Below are positions 11,145 to 22,497 of a stretch of DNA of 64,000 nucleotides, one piece after another. How positions within the stretch are numbered: position 1 is the stretch's first letter; the number at the start of each line of letters is the position of its first letter. This DNA comes from Caenorhabditis remanei (taxonomy: Eukaryota > Nematoda > Chromadorea > Rhabditida > Rhabditidae): NCBI RefSeq assembly GCF_010183535.1, contig NC_071329.1:3038001-3102000 (forward strand), written 5' to 3'. The notes below the pieces were generated by a model. The model had not been told where the DNA came from. It worked only from the letters and a program-made list of their open reading frames with translations, and did not search any database. The translations under genes were made by a program, and so were the position numbers.

Positions 11145-11324
11145 CAGAGTTGAGCGGAATTCCGCCTTCCGCCTTCCGCTTTCCGCCACTTTTTTCTTTC
11201 CGCCTTCCGCTTTCCGCTCTCCGCCGAAAAATGTTTTATTCCGCCTTCCGCTTTCCGCCAAAAATTTTCCTACTTCCGCTTTCCGCCTTCCGCCATTTCA
11301 AAAACCGCATTCCGCTCAACTCTG
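11145..11324. repeat. AGAGTTGAGCGG TIR element, short copy
   Basis: CAGAGTTGAGCGGAATTCCG at left and CGGAATGCGG-type right end complement (CCGCTCAACTCTG). The inside is almost wholly TTCCGCC/TTCCGCT repeats, giving spurious open frames on both strands. Confidence 0.75.
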
Positions 11325-11427
11325 CTTTCAACCCTGCGCCCTTATGCACTCTCAAAAACATTTTCTGTAACATTCGCTGAGTAGCGACTCAAAACAGAAA
11401 GTACACAATATTGATACGGGTCACGCT

Positions 11428-11530
11428 TATTAGCTCGGCACAGTTCTTGCAACTGCGCTCCATCGAAATACCAACACAATTTTCTTCGGTTTCGGTGGAG
11501 CGCGGTTGTAAGAAGGGTGTAGTGCTCATA
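11428..11530. repeat. CTCGGCACA palindromic element, copy 2
   Basis: Arms TTAGCTCGGCACAGTTCTTG and a right arm with GTTGTAAGAAGGGTGTAGTGC. Same family as 2279-2421 and 22089-22184. Confidence 0.55.
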
Positions 11531-11800
11531 GATGCAATTTCAGCATTGTATTTTATCTTGAATGTCTGTCTGTCTGTCCGTTTGTCTGCCTGTCTATCTT
11601 TAAATCTGTTTCTCCGGATTTCAACATTTCTGTACAGACTTTAGCAACTGCGCTCCGCCGGTTTGTTAGTTTGGTATTTTATCAGTAGGGCGCGGTTACT
11701 CAAACAGTTTGGCGCTAATAACAAGTTTTTACTGTCTGTAAGGGAATCTGTATGTCCGGATGTCCCGATATGAAAAATATCATAAACTTTTATTCTAAAA

Positions 11801-14800
11801 TTATTCTCCCCACGTCTGCTTCATCTGTTTCATATGCTCATCTTGTGTATGCTTGGATTCTGCAAAACTCTTGATTATCATCACTCGATTCGCTCGATTC
11901 AGTCGGATACGGTAGATGAGGAGCAGTGGGAATGCCATGGCGATAAATGGGACGGACTGAAATTTTTTAAATTTAAATTCCTCAATTTAAAGGAGGACTG
12001 AAGTCATATTTTTTGTATTTCAGATTCTGATACTTCAGAAAATTCTGAGCAACTTTCATCAATGGAGCATATGCTAAAATCCGCTCTAAACAGTCTAAAT
12101 TCACGTTTTCCCAACTCAAATTGAGCTTTCGTGGAAGAGTTTTCCCATGCGAATTTTTGCCCTCGTGTAGTCCTCTCGGACAAAATTATTTCTATTTATT
12201 TCTCGATTCCTCGTTTCCTCGCTTTTTTCAACAAAATTTCGTGTTTTTTTTTTCAATTTATATCGTAAAAAAGAAGAAAAACACGAAATTTTGTTGAAAA
12301 AAACAAGAAAACAAGAAATCGAGAAATAAAAAGAAATAATTTTGTCCGAGAGGACTACACGGAGGAAAAAATTCGCGTGGGAAAACTCTTCCACCTAGGC
12401 TCCTTTTGAGCCAGGAAAACGTGAATTTAGGGCGTTTAGAGCGATTTTTAGCATATGCTCCAATGATGAAAGTTGTTCAGAATTTTCTGAAGTATCAGAA
12501 TCTGAAATACAAAATATATGACTTCTGTCCTCCTTTAAGACGACTCACATAAACCCAAATAACCCATGAGCTGAACACAATTGTTGTTGTGGTTTTGAGA
12601 CTTATCAGAATAATAACTGCACCACAATAAAAAAACATAAGAACGAATTGAGAGAGTGCCAAGAAGCAGACGGTTTCAGTCGACTCGATCGCTTCACGTT
12701 TTCGGAAACGGGCGCCAACTTTGAAACGGGTTCTGGAATATTCTTGAGGTAAAACTGAGAACATTTTTATAAGACGATGTGAAAAGTGGGCGGAGCTTAG
12801 CAGAAAAAAACTACCGTGCGGCGATCCATAGTAACTTTCTCATTCATTTTTTGGCCGATTTTAATGAAATTTGTATCAAACTTTCCAGAATTTTCTGCTT
12901 TTTGTTTGGCAAAATTGAAGGCCGGACATTGTGGCTCCAAAAGCTCAATTTTCTGGTATTCTTCAAAATGTATCGATTTTTCTCAACTTTTTTCTCTAAA
13001 ACACGTTTTCAAAGAAAATATTTTAAAATTTCAATTAAAGAAACTTAATAAGTCATAAAATTTGATCCAATTTGATCAAAAAACTATTGAAATGTCTGCA
13101 AACCCGTAATTTTTGAGTCTACAACGCATTCTTAAGAAGAAAAGTTGCAAATCTATAGAAATCGCGATGACCGAACTTTCTCACGGCCACCACACGCGAT
13201 AGTAATATTAAAACATCCAAAAACACTCGTCCAAAGTGGGCGGAGCTTAGGAAAACCGGTTCAAGGTCTGACTCTATACAGGGTGGCTAATAAGTATACG
13301 ACGCTCTTATTACTTTGATATTCGGCGAAAAAACGATTCAATTAACAAATAAACGTTATCAATAGTTGGAATGTACGTATTAGATTTAGTATACAACAGG
13401 AATTCGAAGTTAGATACTTTGGCTTTGATACAGGCCGTCTGCCGTAAGACGCCAAAATAGCTTGTGCGCCGCAGGTAATCGGCGTAGACTTTGTCCCATA
13501 TCTTCTGAAGGGCGGTCTTGAGAGCATCGACCATGTTGTAGAAGATTCCTGAAGTCTTGCTCTTCAAATATTTCCACACGATGGAATCCATCGCATCGAG
13601 ATCCGCCGATAACACAGGCTTGAAGTCGTCGCATCAGTAGCCAGGAAATTTGAAGAGAGGATGCCATTTGTTGATTTGGTACTGTGTGACGCGGCCTAAT
13701 CTAGTTGAGAGATAAAAATGCGCTCAGCAGAGGATTGTGATGTACAAGGCAACACAACATCCTTCAAAACCAAGTTTTGGTAGACCCCGAGTGGGTTTTC
13801 GCATTTTTGTTGATAAAAATTAAGAAAGTTCTACTGTCAAATGTCTCCCCGTGCCATACCAGGACACTTTTAGGAAAAAGGCGGTCATGGGCCTAGAAAA
13901 GTTTTTGGGACCTTCTGTCAGCTTGTGACAACAATAGATTACACTTTTGCTGATTGGAAAAAGGTGCAATCGTGAAAACCTTCACGGAAATCCAGATCAC
14001 GTCCGAGACGCGGCGCACCTGCAGATCGGAAAGCAACTTCTTTGATTTTTCAAGTCGTGAAGCTTTGGATTGGGCGGAAAGGAACTGTCTTTGGCACAGT
14101 TTGTAGGATTTGAGGTTGGAGTGCCTTTTGACAAAGGTTTGGACACTTTCACGACTGATGTTGAGATCCATAGCGATCTTGTTTATGCTGATACCATAAT
14201 TACAGGAGATTTTTCTCTAGATTATTCCTCGTGTCCTACGAGTGTTGACTGTTGCTGGCCGGCCGGATTTTTTTCTTTCTTGGAGACTTCTATCCTTTTT
14301 GAAGGTAACCAACATTGTACGAACTGATGCTGATTGAATATCAGGACGTTTTTCAATGTTGGCGCTCTTCACTCCCTACTTGAAAAAAACCTCGATTGTG
14401 GGTCGAAAAGGTGAAGCTCGCATAACTTGAGATGAAGACGAGAATGAGATGAATTACTTCGAAGCCGACTTATATAGTGTCGTGACTTTCAGAAAAACTT
14501 GAAATATTCCGAGAAGATATCTTGGCACGGTGCCAACAAGTGCAAAAACAAAACGTCGTATACTTATTAGCCACCCTGTAGACTTGAAAATGTGATAAAT
14601 TGGTATTTTTTTCATAATTAAAAAAAAATTCCTAAAAATCTGCATAAAAATGAAAAAGTTACTATGGATTAAAATCCGCACCGTTGTTTCAAAGCTCCGC
14701 CCATTTTTAAGTGCGGCACGGTTGCATTTATTTATTTATTTAAAATACGTACGTGAGAGTACGTGGCAAGGTCAATAGGGGGGGGGGGAACTTGAAATGA

Positions 14801-16162
14801 AATAGAGGGAGAATAGTGAACACGTGGAAGGTAAATGAATTGTTAATGTTATTGGATGGGTGATTACTTATTCATGTCAGTTGTACCGCAATACTGGAGA
14901 AAGCTTAATGTTTTATAGAGCTGTAGGACTAACTATTTTACTGAGGACGCGGTGAGTGAAAAAATGCTCACGAATTTTAGATCTTGGAGTTTTCCAATGA
15001 TAGAGGTGGCCTCGTCTGGTATTGTGAGATGAAAGTTGAAAATAATTGGTATAGTCAATATCTATTTTTCCTATTAATAATTTACCGAAGAAGAATTTAT
15101 CAAATCCGGCTCGTCGGGAAGATAAAGATTGAAGTTGATAATTCACTAAACGTTGGTTTGCCTTGACGTACTTTGGGTCAGTTCTCAGTATTCTTTTACC
15201 ACAGGTTCTAAACATAATCCTACGCGTGAAATTGCTTTGAACTGATTCTATGTTTTTAATTATTTTACAACTACCTGGATTAGTTACGACTGTGCCGTAT
15301 TCCAGTATTGGACGCACAAATATTTTGAAAAGCAGGGTGAGAAGTCGGATATTGTTATATATATTGCATGACAGAATATCAATGGCCTCAAATGGTAAAA
15401 TTGATGAAACTAAAGCAATTTCAAACGCCGCACGATTTTTCTAGACTCCGCCCACTTTAAAGTGCGGCACGGTACAACAGGGATTGATATGATAGAACCA
15501 CTTACGCATACTCCAACTTCTTATTATACCGCATAATCAATATCGTGGTGACCAAATTGAAAAATGTGACCAATGAGCAAACAATATAGAATCCGTAGGC
15601 CCGATTGATACTAGGCTTCGGGAAGGAAACACAACTGAATGAGTACCCGGTTAAAGGGTCGTCCCATAGCAATAAGCGACCCGTACACGCACTGATAATC
15701 ACGACTAACAGGGAGATTAGAACGGTTACTGTAGTGCTTGTAGTCTTTTCGAAATGTTTGTAGAACGTGGCGCACGCTCTTTCAATAACAAGACCAGTCT
15801 GACATAGGAACATCCCACTAACTTCAGCAATTAGAAACTGAAAATATGGTGCACAATTCAAGTCATACTGTAGCACGCGACACGGGGAATCCAACATGAA
15901 AAAGTGTTTGTGGAGTAGTTGGCACGCCTCGATGCCATAGGAAACCTGATGGAGGTTAGCGTAGAATAAATTGAGTAGAATAAGGCATTTTGTGGACTTT
16001 TGGAAGATCGACTTGCACCAGACCATTTCGATGGCGGAGTAAGTGGAGATGAATGTGATGAGGATGGCGATTAGGTAGGAGGTTTGGCAGATGACTAGGT
16101 GCCAGCTGGATAGGCGCTCGAACTCGGTGGAGGAAGCGCAGGAGGATAAGGAGAGGGTTCAT
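11801..16162 (-). CDS. sra chemoreceptor, gene 3, with 5' frameshift (possible pseudogene)
   Basis: Exons 16162-15506, 12732-12549 and 11956-11801. From about 16155 downward the frame is a good Sra protein: SSCASSTEFERLSSWHLV, TM1 to TM5, SGMFLCQTGLVIERACATF, WDDPLTG, RYNKKLEYA, then FRKREAIESTETVCFL, WVIWVY, SVPFIAMAFPLLLIYRIR and HTQDEHMKQMKQTW. The only suitable ATG (16162, immediately after an ATTCCAG acceptor-like site) is one base out of frame, and TGA precedes the receptor frame. Exon 1 is 657 nt where 656 is needed, consistent with one extra base, most simply in the CCC at 16156-16158. It is either an inactivating mutation or a sequence error. Intron 1 is 2773 bases and carries a mariner and a LINE fragment; intron 2 carries a 552-base palindrome. 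AATAAA lies just after the stop. Confidence 0.8.
11987..12538. repeat. Palindromic element with TTAA ends in sra gene 3 intron 2
   Basis: Starts TTAAAGGAGGACTGAAGTCA and ends TGACTTCTGTCCTCCTTTAA. Arms of more than 200 bases continue inward (TATTTCAGATTCTGATACTT; GTCCGAGAGGACTACAC; AAAAACACGAAATTTTGTTG). The TTAA termini hint at a piggyBac-type target duplication (inference). A half copy lies at about 21660-21826. Confidence 0.75.
13279..14578 (-). mobile_element. Decayed mariner-family DNA transposon, 1300 bp
   Basis: Perfect inverted ends CAGGGTGGCTAATAAGTATA... (at least 25 bases) flanked by TA on both sides (13277-13278 and 14579-14580), and a length typical of mariner. Minus-strand frames hold transposase pieces: a helix-turn-helix-like part near 14130-13940 (VKRHSNLKSYKLCQRQFLSA) and a C-terminal part at 13615-13310 (ADLDAMDSIVWKYLKSK, ALQKIWDKVYADYLRR), a degenerate form of the SPDLNPMDYxVW catalytic region. 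Stops and frameshifts separate the pieces, including a TAG around 13700, so it cannot make an active enzyme. It lies in intron 1 of sra gene 3. Confidence 0.9.
14905..15400 (-). mobile_element. 5'-truncated LINE fragment (reverse transcriptase C terminus)
   Basis: Minus-strand frame with LLFKIFVRPILEYGTVV, then NIESVQSNFTRRIMFRTC, followed by SLSSRRAGFDKFFFGKLLIG, ending at 14913. RPILEYGT...IExVQxxFTRR is the conserved region after the RT palm in CR1/jockey-like non-LTR elements. No endonuclease or RT catalytic block is present, so this is a dead fragment. Confidence 0.75.
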
Positions 16163-16247
16163 CTGGAATTTTTTTTCAACGAAATTCATGGTTTTAGAAA
16201 AAAATCATAGAATGAAGTATATAAAGAAACACTTTGGAATGGTATTC

Positions 16248-17713
16248 AGGGTCTAGGGTAGGGTCTAGGGGTCGGGTCTAGGGTAGGTTAGGGTCTAGGG
16301 TCTAGGTCTATGCAGGGTCTCGTTAGGGTCTAGGGTCTAGGTCTAGGGTCTAGGGCTAGGTCTAGGTTAGTCTAGGGTCTGGTCCTAGGTTCTAGGTCTA
16401 GGGTCTAGGGTCTAGGGTCTAGGGGTCTAGGGTCTAGGGGTCTCTAGGGTCTAGGGTCTGGGTCTAGGGTCTAGGGTCTAGGGCCTATCTAGGGTCAGGT
16501 AGGGTCTAGGGTCTGGGTTAGGGTCTAGGGTCTAGGGTCTAGGGTCTAGGGTCTAGGGTCTAGGGTCTAGGGTCTAGGGTCTAGGGTCTAGGGTCTAGGG
16601 TCTAGGGTCTAGGGTCTAGGGTCTAGGGTCTAGGGTCTAGGGTCTAGGGTCTAGGGTCTAGGGTCTAGGGTCTAGGTCTAGGGTCTAGGGTCTAGGGTCT
16701 AGGGTCTAGGTCTAGGGTCTAGGGTCTAGGGTCTAGGGTCTAGGGTCTAGGGTCTAGGGTCTAGGGTCTAGGGTCTAGGGTCTAGGTCTAGGGTCTAGGG
16801 TCTAGGGTCTAGGTCTAGGGTCTAGGGTCTAGGGTCTAGGGTCTAGGGTCTAGGGTCTAGGTCTAGGGTCTAGGGTCTAGGGTCTAGGTCTAGGTCTAGG
16901 GTCTAGGGTCTAGGGTCTAGGGTCTAGGTCTAGGGTCTAGGGTCTAGGGTCTAGGGTCTAGGGTCTAGGGTCTAGGGTCTAGGGTCTAGGGTCTAGGGTC
17001 TAGGGTCTAGGGTCTAGGGTCTAGGGTCTAGGGTCTAGGTCTAGGGTCTAGGGTCTAGGGTCTAGGGTCTAGGGTCTAGGGTCTAGGGTCTAGGGTCTAG
17101 GGTCTAGGGTCTAGGGTCTAGGGTCTAGGGTCTAGGGTCTAGGGTCTAGGGTCTAGGGTCTAGGGTCTAGGGTCTAGGGTCTAGGGTCTAGGGTCTAGGG
17201 TCTAGGGTCTAGGGTCTAGGGTCTAGGGTCTAGGGTCTAGGGTCTAGGGTCTAGGGTCTAGGGTCTAGGGTCTAGGGTCTAGGGTCTAAGGTCTAGGGTC
17301 TAAGGGTCTAAGGTCTAAGGTCTAGGTCTAAGGTCTAGGGTCTAGGGTCTAGGGTCTAGGGTCTAGGGTCTAGGGTCTAGGGTCTAGGGTCTAGGGTCTA
17401 GGGTCTAGGGTCTAGGGTCTAGGGTCTAGGGTCTAGGGTCTAGGGTCTAGGTCTAGGGTCTAGGGTCTAGGGTCTAGGGTCTAGGGTCTATGGTCTAGGG
17501 TCTAGGGTCTATGGTCTAGGGTCTAGGGTCTAGGGTCTAGGGTCTAGGGTCTAGGGTCTAGGGTCTAGGGTCTAGGGTCTAGGGTCTAGGGTCTAGGGTC
17601 TAGGGTCTAGGGTCTAGGGTCTAGGGTCTAGGGTCTAGGGTCTAGGGTCTAGGGTCTAGGGTCTAGGGTCTAGGGTCTAGGGTCTAGGGTCTAGGGTCTA
17701 GGGTCTAGGGTTT
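16248..17713. repeat. TCTAGGG heptamer array 2
   Basis: About 1.47 kb of GGTCTAG units. The first 270 bases are full of 5-, 6- and 8-base units and broken units; the rest is regular with scattered TCTAAGG, TCTATGG and GTCTAGGTCTAG variants. It ends AGGGTTTAAACC. It starts some 85 bases upstream of sra gene 3, so it may overlap that gene's promoter. Confidence 0.95.
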
Positions 17714-19227
17714 AAACCTGAAATCCGTGATAATCGGCTCAAAATGTGAAAAACTGACATTTTGATCCATAATTTCAGTTTTTTAGCTGTAGAAAAAGAA
17801 AAAAGTGTTCTGGTTCTTTAAAATAAAAGATCAGAACAAAAATTTCGGAAAAAAAACTTATTGAAGGAAAATAGGGTATGTGAATCAAGAACAAAACATG
17901 AGCTTTTGATAATAACCGTTAGTTTTTTTTTATAACTGCCCCAACAAAATAGTGAGCAAGAATAAGCGGAACAGAACTCAAAATAAAAACTCAAAAAAAA
18001 AGAATAATAGCAAAATATAAATGGAATTACCACTAGTCTGACCAGAATACCTACTGGGAAAAAAAATGAATTGGTTTTTTGAAAAAATATTAGTTCTGAG
18101 GAAACAATAAAACATTTGGCATTTAACGTCTCATGGGAATTTTCGAAAAAAAATTTAAAAAAAGGGAAGCTACTCGCTACTATCTCCAGGCAGGCTTTTT
18201 TCTTTCAGATATCATAATCAGAAGTGACGCATAAATAACAAAAGACACCACCCGATTTCTCACACTCCGTTCGGTTGTATTATTACGTTAGAGTCAGAAT
18301 AAATGAATTTTCACTTTTGCTTCGTCATCTTTGTAGATGGTTGGGTTTCCTCGTATATTGTCAGAAAAATAGTCAGTGATAAGAATGATGCTATATTGAC
18401 GGAAAAGCTGAAGACGTGAGGATTCTGAATCTGCTCTCGAATTTGACTTATGACAGGAATAGACTGAGATACAACAGTTTGAAGTTAGGTAAGTTAGATC
18501 ACCGCGCGCGGTTGACGCCCTCTTTCTGATCGCGGGCACAGATTATCACAAAACTGTTACATAGAATGTTATATGGCTGGAAAACTGAAGACGTGAGGAT
18601 TCTAAATCAATTTGAAAATTCAAGTTATGACTGGATTAGAGTGAGATACAATGTGTTGAAGTTATGTGGGTGAAATCATCGGCGCGCCCCGTTGTTCTCC
18701 TCCTTCTGATCGCGGACATTGACAAAATCGCTCGTATCTCAGTTCATTTCAATGCTATGAAAAATCTAAAAACAGATTCAGAATTCTCGTGACTTCAGCT
18801 TTTCAACCATGTACAACACTTTATTTGAAATTTAGGCGCTTCTTGTCTAGGTAATTCAAGTTCCTTGCTTAAAAGCCCTGTGTTTCGGCTCATTCTGATC
18901 CTAGATCGAATTTGAAAACAGATTCAGAATCCTTGAGACTTCAGCTTTCCAACGACATACAACACTCTTTATGAAATATTAGTGCTTCCCGTCTAGACAC
19001 CCGTCTAAGCACCAGCGACCAGTCAACCGCGCGCCCCGTTGTTCTCCTCCTTCTGATCGCGGACATTAACAAAATCGCTATCTCGGTTCATTTCAACTTT
19101 TTCGAAAATCTGAAAGCAGATTCAGAATCCCCATGTCTTTAGCTTTCCAGTGATATCAAATTTTCAAAATCTCAACCGCGACGCAACCGCATCGCTCCCC
19201 TTTGAAAACATAAAATATTTATTTCTT
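17714..19227. other. Intergenic, AT-rich then dispersed repeats
   Basis: 17714-18280 is AT-rich with no repeat or gene I can name. 18290-19170 is several copies of the GCTGAAGACGTGAGGATTC dispersed repeat. Confidence 0.5.
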
Positions 19228-21313
19228 CTACTTCCACATAGCATTTATATGATTGATATGATCTTCTTGTTTTTGCTTTGTATTCGATATTCCAATTAGG
19301 CGTTGTACACGTTTCGAACGTGTCGCCCGTATCCTGTAGATCAAAAGTAAAGGGAATAGCATGGCGAGGAAGGGGATGGAACTCTAAAATAAGCTTAGAT
19401 GCTGAATTTTGGCAAGTATGAGAACTCACATAAAACCAAATAACCCAAAAGTGGTAGGTCTCCGCGGCTATCAAACTTCGTATTGATTTCATTATGGACA
19501 CGCCGAAGGAGTATATAAAAATTAGGAGGAATTGGGAAAACGTGAGAAAACAAATGGTGCCGGTTGACTCGATGACTTCACGGGTGTGGAAGCGAGCAGA
19601 GATTTTGAAACGGATTCTGGAAAACGGGAGGCACATTTTTTCAAAAACAAAAAAGGTAAAAATTGTATATGATTGTGTAGCTGAAATTCTGAAGATTCGG
19701 AATCAGTTTTTGAAACTCGAATAGCAACAAAATGAACCAAGTTAGAAGGCTTTCAGAATGGTGTGGCGCAGCGTGAGACGTTTCAAGATGCTGAAAATGC
19801 GCTCTATTGCAGACAAGGATAGGGCGCGATTGCAACAAAATTAATATCATCGCAAAGCTGAATCCAGGAGAATTCAGAATCTGCTTTCGAAATTTGTCTA
19901 GAATAACAATGTACCAAGATACCAAGACGTTTAGTTTAGTGTTCTGAAAATAGATCAGCTATAGATCAGCAACCAATGCGCTCTGTTGAAATTGCTTATT
20001 CTCGTTTTTACCAACAACAAAAACACTGGAAAGCCCAAAGGATTCCAAATCTGTATTTAAAATTCGTTTAGGTTTTTTGAGTCGAATTCAAGTTCCTTGC
20101 TTAAAAGCCTTGTTTCTTGGGTCATTCTGATCCTAGATCAAATTCGAAAACAGATTCAGAATCCTTGAGACTTCAGCTTTCCAACGACATACAACACTCC
20201 TTATGAAATATCAATGTTCCTCGTCTAGACACCCGACTAAGCGAATACAGCCGATCAATTGCGTGCCACGCTGTTCCCGTCCCTTTGACCGCGGACATTG
20301 ACAAAATCGTTCGTAACTTCGTTTATTTTAACTTTTTCGAAAATCTAAAAACAGATTCAGAACCCTCACGTCTTCAGCTTCCACACTAGGTAAAAATTCT
20401 GGGCTTTTGTATTTTTGCTACTAGATGTGCTTTTGAGGAAAACTCACTGATACTCCAACTTTTTATTATATCTCTTCAACACAATCGCCACCGTCAAATT
20501 GAGCAGAGCCACGACAGTACACACAAAGAAATAATTGAGAGGGCGTGAGCCACTCTGCTTAGGGAACACAAAACACGCCAAAACCGCGCCAGCCAAAGGA
20601 TTATCCCAGTAGACCACTTGACCGGTTTGGGAGCTCATGGCAAATATAATAATAGCTATGGAGGTGTCTGTGATAAGGCTAGTCTTCCCTTTGTAGTCCG
20701 GGAGGAATGTGGCGAAAGAACGTTCCAGGATAAGACCGGTCTGGCAAAGAATCATACCGCTCGCGGAGCCCAGGAGCGTTTTTTGATATGGAGCACAATC
20801 GGATTCAAGTTGGAGCAGGGAGCAAGGTTTGTCTTGCTGGAATTGGAACGTTTTAGGTGGGTCTAGGGTCTAGGGTCTAGGGTCTAGGGTCTAGGGTCTA
20901 GGGTCTAGGGTCTAGGGTCTAGGGTCTAGGGTCTAGGGTCTAGGGTCTAGGGTCTAGGGTCTAGGGTCTAGGGTCTAGGGTCTAGGGTCTAGGGTCTAGG
21001 GTCTAGGGTCTAGGGTCTAGGGTCTAGGGTCTAGGGGATTAGGAAAAAAACTACTTACCATATAAAAATGCTTATAAATAACGATTGCTGCCTCCATTCC
21101 GTATATCACTTGATGCAAATTCGCATACCACAAATTCAAAAGCAACAATATCTTCGTGGAATTCTGGAATATCGACTTGCAAACCAACAGTTTTATAGCA
21201 AACACCGATGCGATTATTGTAATAAATGAAGTGGCCAAGTCCACCGATTGGGAGATCAAAAAATTCCAGCTAGCCAATCGATCCGAATCGTATTGGGTAG
21301 CGCACGTGGACAT
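19228..21313 (-). CDS. sra chemoreceptor, gene 4
   Basis: Four exons: 21313-21059, 20836-20448, 19616-19430 and 19383-19228, giving 328 residues. It starts MSTCATQYDSDRLASWNFLI; the first intron (phase 0) splits YKHFYM from QDKPCSLLQLESDCAPYQ, a position shared with gene 7. Later marks: SGMILCQTGLILERSFATFL, WDNPLAG, KRYNKKLEYQ, FKISARFHTREVIESTGTIC, WVIWFY, and a tail NTKQKQEDHINHINAMWK. The third acceptor (TTTTAG, not TTTCAG) adds one residue (SSIPF for TVPF). A TTTTCAG site 20 bases before the ATG suggests trans-splicing. AATAAA immediately follows the stop. Most of intron 1 is a heptamer array. Confidence 0.9.
20860..21036. repeat. TCTAGGG heptamer array 3, inside an sra intron
   Basis: About 25 regular GGTCTAG units filling 177 of the 222 bases of gene 4 intron 1, leaving only the donor side (23 bases) and an acceptor side of about 23 bases with TTCCAATTCCAG. 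Confidence 0.95.
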
Positions 21314-22088
21314 GGTTTGTGAGAGGGGCCTGACGCTGAAAATAAAATAATTGGGTAGGCGGGGTTGTCCAGACAGCGTGGAAACGTAGTTTTCAGAAAT
21401 GTACCGGAATGTTTTTAAGAAATTTGGAAAGTTCCAGAAAAATGGATATGTTCTGGACAACGTGTGTAATGAGAAATACAAAACGCAAAACAAGTAGAAT
21501 TGGCTGAGTAGCGACTCATCATTGTCTAGCTGGTACCAGGTAACAACCCTAATGAAAAACCGCCCGTGTTACGCTCCGTATCTCACTGCAACAAGTCGCT
21601 ACTCAGTCGTTAAGAAAAAATGTGAAAAATGTGTCGCCTTTTTTTCCGCAATTTAAAGTGAGAAAACGAGGAATTGAGCAAAAAATCTTGTCCGAGAGGA
21701 CTACACTCTTCCACCAAAACTCCTTTTGAGTCAGAGTGATTTTTTAAAATTAAAAGTATTTTAGATTTTTCTAAAGTATTGGGATCTGAAATAAAACTAA
21801 TCTAACTTCTGTCCTCCTTTGCGGAACAAAAAAAATAAAAATAAATTTTTTTAATTTTTGAAAAAATGAACAAAAATGAGAATATTCCTCCCGAAACACA
21901 AACCGATTTCTCTCTCACGCTCAATGACGCGTTCTCATTATTTCAATTCTCCTGATACTTGTTTTCCTTTTTCTTCTTTTGTTGGTGAAGAACTGGGTGT
22001 ATCGAGAAAAAAAATTATTCAAAAGTGACGGGATGTTCTCAAAATAAAAACGTTCCAACATTTTTTTCTCAAGACAAAGTGCAAAGTT

Positions 22089-22184
22089 ATTAACTCAGCA
22101 CAGCTCTTACAACTGCGCTCCACCGAAATGCCCTTGAAACAATTTCGGTAGAGCGCGTTTGTAAGAAGCGTGTCGTGTTGATAC
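22089..22184. repeat. CTCGGCACA palindromic element, copy 3
   Basis: TTAACTCAGCACAGCTCTTA at the left; right arm with GTTTGTAAGAAGCGTGTCGTG. Core has CGCTCCACCGAAAT and its complement. Confidence 0.55.
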
Positions 22185-22497
22185 TACTTAGTTCTGAGAA
22201 AAAATTCTGAGAAAAAATGATGGAGGAACTTTTTTATTTTGACAATATCAATGGCATATATATATATTATTGAATAAGATTGCCTGGTCTGAAAAGCGTT
22301 CACTTTTTGACTTCTGCTCCAAAAAGAGCATTTCCAAAAAAGGTCACTGCGCCCTCGGTTGTTTTGGCGTCTGGATTTTTATTCATTCCGGTTCCGGATT
22401 CCGAATTCCGAATTCCAAATTCCGTAAAATTCCGTAAAGTAAAGAGCACCTAAAGTACTACTGTAACCCTGAGCCCAAATTTTCAAATTTCTGCATA

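Larger units (their letters stand above)
10717..11800. other. Intergenic between sra genes 2 and 3
   Basis: Contains hairpin-type TGAGTAGCGACTCA motifs at about 11028 and 11380, a TIR element (11145-11324), a palindromic element (11428-11530) and a CTGTCTGT simple repeat near 11563. No supported gene. Confidence 0.6.

Noticed and set aside
11061..11380. Overlapping frames on both strands rich in RLPPSAF / ESGRRKAE
   Set aside because: Product of the GGCGGAAG array in a TIR element.
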